Shown here: positions 58,582 through 64,000 of the stretch, piece after piece
Layout of the letters: the number at the start of each line of letters is the position of its first letter
How positions within the stretch are numbered: position 1 is the first letter of the stretch
Position numbers and translations under genes: made by a program
The notes under the pieces: model-generated
The model's database searches: none
What the model saw: the letters and a program-made list of their open reading frames with translations, nothing else
What the model was told of the DNA's origin: nothing
Assembly (NCBI RefSeq): GCF_019739195.1
Contig: NZ_JAHHDS010000003.1
Span: 496,001 to 560,000, forward strand
DNA length: 64,000 bases
DNA from: Microcella sp.
Lineage (GTDB): Bacteria; Actinomycetota; Actinomycetes; Actinomycetales; Microbacteriaceae
Reading direction: 5' to 3'

Positions 58582-59781
58582 ATGGACTGGCAGACGAGCG
58601 AAGACACGGTGCCCTCGGCCTTCATCACCGAGGCGAATCGGCGTGCCCTGCTGGGCACTCCGCCCACGAGCGGCGCCTGGCGCGAGGGCGACCCTTCCGG
58701 CGACCGCCGTTTCCAGGCCGTGGGGTCGCTCACGCTCGAATCGGGCCAGTCGTTGCCGCACGCACGACTCGCGTACGAGACCTGGGGCGAGCTCAACGAG
58801 CAACGCGACAACGCCGTGCTCATCATGCACGCGCTCACCGGCGACAGCCACGTCGTCGGCCGCCCCGGCGTCGGCCACGCGACCGCAGGCTGGTGGGGCG
58901 GCATCGTCGGCCCCGGGCTCGCCGTCGACACCGACCGCTGGTTCGTTATCGCGCCCAACATGCTCGGCGGGTGTCAGGGCTCCACTGGGCCCTCTTCGGT
59001 GTCGCCCGACGGCGCCGAGTGGGGCTCGCGCTTTCCGTACCTCACCATCCGCGACCAGGTCGCGGCCCAGGTTGTGCTCGCCGACGCGCTCGGCATCGAG
59101 CGATTCGCGGCCGTCATCGGCGGATCGATGGGCGGCATGCACGCGCTCGAGTGGGCGGTCGAGCATCCCGACCGCGTCGAACGCCTTGCCGTGCTCGCCG
59201 CCCCCGCCGTCTCGAGTGCCGACCAGATCGCCCTCAACTCGGTGCAGATTGAGGCGATCCGCATGGATCCTCTGTTTCGCGACGGCGACTACTACGACGA
59301 GCCCGAGGGCCCGTTCCGCGGGCTCGCGCTCGCGCGGCGCATGGCACTGCTCAACTACCGCTCGCCGAGCGAGCTCAACGAGCGCTTCGAGCGTTCGTGG
59401 CAGGGCATTCTCGACCCGCTCGGTCACGGCGGCCGCTTCGCGGTCGAAAGCTACCTCGATTTCCATGGCAACAAGTTCACCCGCCGCTTCGACGCGGGCA
59501 GCTACATCACGCTCGTCGAGGCCATGAACTCGCATGATGTGGCGCGCGGGCGCGGTTCACTCGCCGACGCGCTCGGCCGGGTGACCGCCCGCAGCCTTGT
59601 GCTCGGCATCGACAGCGACCGGCTGTTCCCGCTCGAACAGCAGCAGGTGATCGCCGCCCACCTGCCGCACTCGGTGCACGGCGACGAGGCGATCGTCATC
59701 TCGTCGCCGTTCGGTCACGACGCCTTCCTCATCGAAGACGACCTCGTCGGACCTCCCCTGGCCCGGCTGCTCGCGAGCTGA
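58582..59781 (+). CDS. metX: Homoserine O-acetyltransferase
   Basis: A 399-aa alpha/beta-hydrolase-fold acyltransferase acetylating homoserine. The nucleophile is Ser182 in AVIGGSMGGMHALEWAVEHP; the acid is in GIDSDRLFPLEQQQ and the base His in SPFGHDAFL. The family blocks TWGELNEQRDNAVLIMHALT and FVIAPNMLGGCQGSTGPSS are intact. It feeds metY upstream. A weak CAGAAT box lies 9 bases before ATG 58582, after the terminator-like hairpin, so it may have its own promoter. Confidence 0.96.
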   Translation: MDWQTSEDTVPSAFITEANRRALLGTPPTSGAWREGDPSGDRRFQAVGSLTLESGQSLPHARLAYETWGELNEQRDNAVLIMHALTGDSHVVGRPGVGHATAGWWGGIVGPGLAVDTDRWFVIAPNMLGGCQGSTGPSSVSPDGAEWGSRFPYLTIRDQVAAQVVLADALGIERFAAVIGGSMGGMHALEWAVEHPDRVERLAVLAAPAVSSADQIALNSVQIEAIRMDPLFRDGDYYDEPEGPFRGLALARRMALLNYRSPSELNERFERSWQGILDPLGHGGRFAVESYLDFHGNKFTRRFDAGSYITLVEAMNSHDVARGRGSLADALGRVTARSLVLGIDSDRLFPLEQQQVIAAHLPHSVHGDEAIVISSPFGHDAFLIEDDLVGPPLARLLAS

Positions 59782-59793
59782 GCGAGCACGACG

Positions 59794-60678
59794 ATGCGCC
59801 GGCCGATCGCGATCGTCACCGCAGTGGCGCTCGTGATGGCGGCGCTGAGCGGATGCTCTCCGCTCGTCGAGCCCGAACCAGCCCCCGTGGTCATCGACGC
59901 CCCGAGCTCGCTCGACGAGGTGTCGGCGACCGCCGAGGTCTACCGCACCCGCAGTGATCCGGCCCGCGGAGGCTTGCAGCTGAGCGTGAGCAACACCGGG
60001 ACGACGCCGCTGACAGTGCTGCACGCCGTACTCGACTCCCCCGCTCTCGCCGAGGCGATCGAGCGCGATCGCACCACCGTGATTCCCCCCGGCGCGACCC
60101 GCGACCTGGCTCTGCTGCTGCCGCCTCCGCGGTGCGACGGCGGGCCGACGCTGCCCGAGGCGGTGCTCACCGTGGCCCTCGCGTCGGGTGCGACCGCCGA
60201 ACTGCGGCTGCCGACCACCGACCGCATCGGGCAGTGGGTCGACTGGCACGAGCGTGCGTGCTTCGCCGAGGCGGCGGCCGCGCAGGTCGACCTTGAAGTG
60301 CGTCGCGCGCCAGCGCTCGATGACCCAGCGGCCGGAACGATCGGTGCTGAACTCGTCGCGACAGCGCGAGTGAGCGGCGTGCGACTCGTCGCGATCGCCG
60401 ACACCGTGCTCTTCGGGTTGCGCACCGGGCCGACCGACTCAGGCCGCGTGTCGACGCTCGCTCTCGATCGGGTGTTGACTGCCGCCGAGACGATGACCGT
60501 GCCGATCTGGCTGGCCGCGGCTCGGTGCGACCCGCACGCGGTCGCTGAAGACAAGCAGGGCACGCTCTTCACCGTGCACCTCGACCTCGACGGCGAGACC
60601 GGAACGACGACCGTCATCGCCGCAGACGAGACGCGCGCTGCCCTCTACGACGCGATTGCCGAGACGTGCGGCTTCTGA
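59794..60678 (+). CDS. Putative lipoprotein with duplicated domain
   Basis: A 294-aa lipoprotein: lipobox MAALSGC, Pro/Glu linker, then two beta-rich repeats of about 120 residues. Each repeat ends with a similar block: PPRCDGGPTLPEAVLTVALA ... ERACF in the first and AARCDPHAVAEDKQGTLFTV ... ETCGF in the second, so each has an RCD cysteine and a terminal Cys that may pair. The function is unknown. It starts 12 bases after metX but belongs more plausibly with the downstream signalling genes or stands alone. Confidence 0.82.
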   Translation: MRRPIAIVTAVALVMAALSGCSPLVEPEPAPVVIDAPSSLDEVSATAEVYRTRSDPARGGLQLSVSNTGTTPLTVLHAVLDSPALAEAIERDRTTVIPPGATRDLALLLPPPRCDGGPTLPEAVLTVALASGATAELRLPTTDRIGQWVDWHERACFAEAAAAQVDLEVRRAPALDDPAAGTIGAELVATARVSGVRLVAIADTVLFGLRTGPTDSGRVSTLALDRVLTAAETMTVPIWLAAARCDPHAVAEDKQGTLFTVHLDLDGETGTTTVIAADETRAALYDAIAETCGF

Positions 60679-60712
60679 GGCTCTCGAGCCCGAAGGTGCC
60701 ACACTGGTCACC

Positions 60713-60754
60713 ATGAGGCGCGGGGGCGGCACACGGCGATCGGCGTCGTCGTGA
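60713..60754 (+). CDS. Possible 13-codon leader peptide
   Basis: ATG 60713 opens a 13-residue, Arg/Gly/Ser-rich frame whose TGA overlaps the histidine kinase start (TGATG, 60752-60756). A GAAGG element lies about 17 bases upstream. It could couple translation to the kinase; chance occurrence is also possible at this size. Confidence 0.25.
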   Translation: MRRGGGTRRSASS

Positions 60755-61911
60755 TGATCGAGAAAGAGCGCCAACGCCTGCTGCGTTCGGCTGCCCGCGC
60801 CTTGGGGTTGAGCGGCGTGATCCTCTCAGCGGTCTGCCTGGCTCTTCCTGGCGTCGTCGATCCCGACATCCTTCCCTCCGTGCTCATCGTGCTCGCGGGG
60901 CAGGCCGGGGCTCTCGTGATGGTCGGGCGCAACGGGCACGTGGGGTGGATCGTGCTCACCATTGTGCTCGGTTGCGGGGCTCTCGCCCTGGCGCAGCTAC
61001 CGTGGGGACAGTCGGGCTCGATCGCCCTGCCGACCGCTCTCTCGCCACTCGGGGTCGCCGGACTCGGTGCCCTCGGCATGGTGCTCAGCGATACGACGCC
61101 GCGCTGGCTGATCTGGGCGGGCGGGGCGCTCGGCAGCAGCCTGCTCATCGCAGCGGCGGGCCCCACCCGCGGCCTCATCTCTACCCCCGCGGTCGCCACT
61201 CTGGCGGGGTGGGTCATCACCCTCATTATCGGTCTCTGGGTGACCGTCGGCGTGCAGCGAGCGCTGCAGCGCATCGAGAGCATCGGGCGCGCGCATCACC
61301 TCGAGCGACAGGCGAGCGAGACCGAGGCGCAGCGCCGACAAGGAGCCCGCTTGCTGCACGACACCGTGCTCGCGACGCTGACGCTGCTGGCCCACTCGGG
61401 CGTGGGAGTCTCAGAGCCCGCGCTGCGCGAGCAGGCCGCTGAAGACTCGCGACTGCTGCGCCAACTGCGACTCGGCTCGACCCCCATGCCCCAGTTCTCG
61501 GGCACTTACAGCCTCGAGCCGGTTGGCGAGACGGCGCTGGGCACGACCCTCGAGTCGGTCAAGCAGCGTTTCTTGCGCATGGGACTCTCGGTGCGCTGGC
61601 ACGGCAGCGGTCAGGTGCTGCTGCCGAGCGACGTGCTCGACGCCTTTCTGCTCGCCCTCGCCGAGTGCCTTGAGAACGTGCGGCGCCACGCCGGGGTCGC
61701 CGAGGCCGACGTCACGATCACGCAGACCGACGATCGCCTCCGCGCTGTCGTGACCGATGCCGGTGTCGGCTTCGACCCCGACACGGTCAGCGCCGAGAGA
61801 CTGGGCTTCACCGAGTCGGTCGTCGCACGCCTGCGCGATGTCGGCGGCGATGCCCGCGTCTTCTCGGTGCCGGGCTCGGGCACCACCGTGTTTCTCGAGG
61901 TACCGCGATGA
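60754..61911 (+). CDS. Membrane sensor histidine kinase (NarL-type system)
   Basis: A 385-aa kinase with five or six N-terminal membrane helices (to about residue 170, e.g. GWVITLIIGLWVTVGVQRAL) and no extracellular sensor domain. The phospho-acceptor His is about residue 202 in ARLLHDTVLATLTLLAHS, and the ATPase domain shows the N box ALAECLENVRRHAGVAEADV and the G1 box VVTDAGVGFDPDTV, with a final GSGTTVFLEVPR. The start is ATG 60754 or GTG 60751. It overlaps the next gene by 4 bases and a LuxR-type response regulator follows, so the three form one operon. Confidence 0.9.
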   Translation: MIEKERQRLLRSAARALGLSGVILSAVCLALPGVVDPDILPSVLIVLAGQAGALVMVGRNGHVGWIVLTIVLGCGALALAQLPWGQSGSIALPTALSPLGVAGLGALGMVLSDTTPRWLIWAGGALGSSLLIAAAGPTRGLISTPAVATLAGWVITLIIGLWVTVGVQRALQRIESIGRAHHLERQASETEAQRRQGARLLHDTVLATLTLLAHSGVGVSEPALREQAAEDSRLLRQLRLGSTPMPQFSGTYSLEPVGETALGTTLESVKQRFLRMGLSVRWHGSGQVLLPSDVLDAFLLALAECLENVRRHAGVAEADVTITQTDDRLRAVVTDAGVGFDPDTVSAERLGFTESVVARLRDVGGDARVFSVPGSGTTVFLEVPR

Positions 61912-63164
61912 CGAGCAGGTATACCCCACCGGAGGAGACCACGCTTGGCGGCCTCGTGCGACCCGCGGGCGCGCGCTCGTCGACACGGCGCGGCACCCCA
62001 ACCTCGACCCACGCCTCGGCCCTCGGGTCGGGCTTTCTCGGCCTCGGCGTTGCGATCATCGCCGCACTGCAGTCGATGCTCGGCATCGCGCTCTTCCTGG
62101 TGCGCGCCCCCGAGTACCCGTCGCTGTTGCCCGTGGTCGCTGCGTGGCTGTTGCTCATGGTCACGTTCCTTGGCCTCACGATCACGATCTCGGCGAGCGG
62201 CGAACGTCTGCCCGACTGGCTCTACGGCGTCTTTCTCTCGTCTCTCGCAGCTGTGGTGTGGCTCGACTTCGTCGCGATCGCTCCGCTCGGCGATGTCGGT
62301 CGCTACGCCACGGCCTCGGTCTCGGCAGGCTTCGTGCTGCTCATCATCGTGACCCTGCGCTCGCGGTGGGAGGTGCTCGTCGCCACGGGCCTGCTCGGCA
62401 TCGCTTTCGTTGTCGCCATCATCGCCACGACCCCGCTCACGCCCGTGACGATCCCCTCGCAACTCGTGACCGTTGCGCTCGCGATCGGCCCCGGCATCAC
62501 CGGCGTGCTTCTGGTGAGCGGCTTCGAGCGGATGCTCAAACGCGAACTCGACCGCGTGCTCGTGCAGTCGACCGTCACCGCGCCGCGTCTCGCGGTCGGC
62601 ATGCTCGCCAGCGAAGAACTCGCCCGGCTCGATCTTGACGCCGAAGAGCTGCTCGACGCGGTGGCGAACGGCGACGCCCCCTTGCCCCTGCCGGCACCCC
62701 TTGCCTCGCGCGCGTCGACGCTCGCGACCGAACTGCGGCTGCATCTCATTGAGGGCCGGCGCGAGACCTGGCTGTTTCACGCCGTGAGCGAGTCTGAGCA
62801 TCTGGGTCGTCGCGTCACGGTGAGCGACTCGGCGACCCTCGCCGGGCTGCTCGACGACGTGCAGCGCGACTCGCTGCTCGCCGCCCTCTGGCTACTGGCC
62901 GCCGACCCGCAGGGTGTTGCCCCGGCCCGAGCGGTCTCGGTGACCCTCGGGCCGCTCGATCCGCAGCGGTCGCCCACAGGTCGGCACCTCACCGTTTCTG
63001 TCGCGATCGAGGCTACGGGTCTGCGGCGCAATCGCGTCGACCCCGGTGTGTGGGAGGCCCTCGACCGGGCCGGGCGATACAGTGACAGCACGGCCGGTGG
63101 CGCAGTGCGCATCGAGCTCGACTGCACGGTCGATAACCCGGTCGACGCGGCTCGGCCGAGCTGA
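61908..63164 (+). CDS. Membrane protein of a two-component operon, possible degenerate kinase
   Basis: A 418-aa protein. The N-terminal half has about six membrane helices (LGVAIIAALQSMLGIALFLV, LLLMVTFLGLTITISASG, SAGFVLLIIVTLRSRW, LGIAFVVAIIATTPLTPV and others). The C-terminal half (about 230-418) is soluble. Its order LLAALWLLAADPQGVAPARA, HLTVSVAIEATGLRRNRVDP, GGAVRIELDCTV parallels the N-box, G-box and final-strand layout of the neighbouring kinase's ATPase domain, but the catalytic Asn and DxGxG residues are absent. This resemblance is my own alignment by eye. It is ATGA-coupled to the kinase, and the response regulator follows after 45 bases. Confidence 0.8.
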   Translation: MTSRYTPPEETTLGGLVRPAGARSSTRRGTPTSTHASALGSGFLGLGVAIIAALQSMLGIALFLVRAPEYPSLLPVVAAWLLLMVTFLGLTITISASGERLPDWLYGVFLSSLAAVVWLDFVAIAPLGDVGRYATASVSAGFVLLIIVTLRSRWEVLVATGLLGIAFVVAIIATTPLTPVTIPSQLVTVALAIGPGITGVLLVSGFERMLKRELDRVLVQSTVTAPRLAVGMLASEELARLDLDAEELLDAVANGDAPLPLPAPLASRASTLATELRLHLIEGRRETWLFHAVSESEHLGRRVTVSDSATLAGLLDDVQRDSLLAALWLLAADPQGVAPARAVSVTLGPLDPQRSPTGRHLTVSVAIEATGLRRNRVDPGVWEALDRAGRYSDSTAGGAVRIELDCTVDNPVDAARPS

Positions 63165-63209
63165 GCACCTGAACCAGCACACCCCGAGCAGAGAACCACG
63201 GAGGACCAG

Positions 63210-63878
63210 ATGGCCGAGACCACGATTCGACTGGCACTGGTCGACGATCACCGCATGCTGCTCGGCGCCCTCACCGAGTGGATTCGCCAGGCCGCCGACG
63301 ACATCGACATGGTGGCCGCCGTGGCCACGTGGCCCGACCTGCTGTCGCACCCGGCGTTCCCCGTCGATGTCGTACTGCTCGACCTCGACCTCAAAGACAA
63401 CATCCCCGTCTCGCTCAAGATTCAGACCCTCAAGTCGATGGGCGTGCGCGTCGTGCTCATGAGCACCTACAGCGAGCCCAACGTCGTGCGCGAGGCCCTC
63501 AGCGCCGGTGCCCTCGGCTATCTCGTCAAGAGCGAAGACGCTGGCATGATCGTCGAGGCGATCCGCGCAGCGCGCAACGGCGAATCGTTCATCTCAGCCG
63601 AGCTCGACCTCGCGCTCAACGCCGCCGACGTCGGTGGCTCCCCTCGCTTGAGCGCGCAAGAGCGCCGCGTCATGGCCCTCTACGGCGCCGGTGAGCCCGT
63701 CAAGACCGTCGCCTACCAGCTCGGCATCTCTGAAGAGACGGCGAAGAGCTACCTCAAGCGCATTCGCGAGAAGTACCGCATCGCGGGCATCGACGTCGGC
63801 ACGAAGGTCGCCTTGCGCAAGCAGGCCATCAGCGACGGCATCCTCGTGGATGCTCCCTCCGGCGGCGGCGGGCTCTGA
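63210..63878 (+). CDS. NarL/LuxR-family response regulator
   Basis: A 222-aa response regulator. The receiver domain (about 1-125) begins RLALVDDHRMLLGALTEW with the acidic pair and has phospho-acceptor Asp58 in VVLLDLDLKDN and the lysine in GYLVKSEDAG. The LuxR-type helix-turn-helix (about 150-212) is RLSAQERRVMALYGAGEPVK followed by QLGISEETAKSYLKRIREKY. The ribosome binding site is GGAGGAC. It is the output gene of the kinase operon; its targets are unknown. The last residues are Gly-rich. Confidence 0.93.
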   Translation: MAETTIRLALVDDHRMLLGALTEWIRQAADDIDMVAAVATWPDLLSHPAFPVDVVLLDLDLKDNIPVSLKIQTLKSMGVRVVLMSTYSEPNVVREALSAGALGYLVKSEDAGMIVEAIRAARNGESFISAELDLALNAADVGGSPRLSAQERRVMALYGAGEPVKTVAYQLGISEETAKSYLKRIREKYRIAGIDVGTKVALRKQAISDGILVDAPSGGGGL

Positions 63879-63892
63879 GTCATTCAGGCTGA

Positions 63893-63917
63893 GTGCGACG
63901 CGCCAATCGGGTCGCAC
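63893..63917. terminator. Bidirectional hairpin between convergent genes
   Basis: GTGCGAC (63893-63899) and GTCGCAC (63911-63917) form a 7-bp stem with an 11-base loop in the 50-base gap between the response regulator and the cupredoxin gene. Confidence 0.45.
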
Positions 63918-63928
63918 ACAGTCTCGAC

Positions 63929-64000
63929 CTAGTTCTCAGCCTCGACTTGGCCGACCGTGAACTCGGCGTGCATGCCAGCGGCGTAGTGGCCCGGAAAGTT
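63929..64000 (-). CDS. Cupredoxin-like protein, C-terminal end only
   Basis: Only the last 23 codons are inside the window; the gene continues past 64000. The visible residues NFPGHYAAGMHAEFTVG match the end of a blue-copper (plastocyanin-like/multicopper oxidase) domain, where His and Met in this segment bind type 1 copper together with a Cys just upstream. Electron transfer or copper handling is likely; the full architecture cannot be seen. Confidence 0.65.
   Translation of the reverse strand, partial: NFPGHYAAGMHAEFTVGQVEAEN

Overview
The window is a gene-dense chromosomal segment of a high-GC Gram-positive bacterium, most likely an actinomycete of the Microbacteriaceae (Micrococcales). 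Four things point there: very GC-rich codon use with many GTG starts; an ATP synthase operon in the order a-c-b-delta-alpha-gamma-beta-epsilon with a long delta and a very short epsilon subunit; an actinobacterial Rho with a large Asn/Gln/Arg/Gly-rich insert; and the chain argS, lysA, hom, thrC, thrB, rho, prfA, prmC. A RamB/ScfR-type regulator divergent from GTP-dependent PEP carboxykinase fits too. The species is not identified. No gene-free stretch exceeds 300 bases; gaps are mostly 0-190 bases.

Layout. 1-6.5 kb (+, with one - gene): a cut-off class III aminotransferase with a coupled FAD amine oxidase (probably amine or polyamine breakdown), TspO, an HExxH coiled-coil protein, an aldo/keto reductase and two alkylation-repair genes (ogt, tag). 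6.5-17.3 kb (-): yaaA, a P-loop kinase-like gene, the ATP synthase operon, an AtpI-like protein, a WecA/TagO-type transferase and a YrdC/Sua5 protein. 17.3-20.3 kb is an accessory insert: a HAD hydrolase and a carboxyethylornithine-synthase-like enzyme on +, then a three-gene toxin-antitoxin-like unit on - (HTH-nucleotidyltransferase, HepT-like protein, small two-helix membrane protein). 20.3-33.4 kb (-): prmC, prfA, rho and the aspartate-family genes thrB, thrC, hom and lysA, then argS, interrupted by one + strand beta-CASP ribonuclease.

33.4-39.7 kb: a transglutaminase-like protein, tRNA-Arg(CCG) followed by GC-rich hairpins, a RimB-like retropepsin divergent from a RimK ATP-grasp ligase that carries an RCK_C domain, and the RamB-like regulator divergent from pckG across an inverted repeat. 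39.7-45.8 kb: an envelope-stress-like cluster (ECF sigma factor with membrane partner, TPM-domain protein, PspA, DUF418-type membrane protein). 45.8-57.0 kb: mixed metabolism (arginase family, crotonase, disulfide reductase, amidase between two related lipoproteins, GNAT, ung, MFS, SDR, acyltransferase). 57.1-59.8 kb: metY and metX, which with hom give the O-acetylhomoserine route to homocysteine. 59.8-64.0 kb: a duplicated-domain lipoprotein, then histidine kinase, membrane protein and response regulator, then the C-terminus of a cupredoxin.

The best candidates for something new are the 19.1-20.3 kb module, the RimK-RCK_C/retropepsin pair, the kinase operon with a possibly degenerate second kinase-like subunit, and a dispersed octamer (GGATGCTC/GAGCATCC) counted by eye at about ten times its expected frequency.
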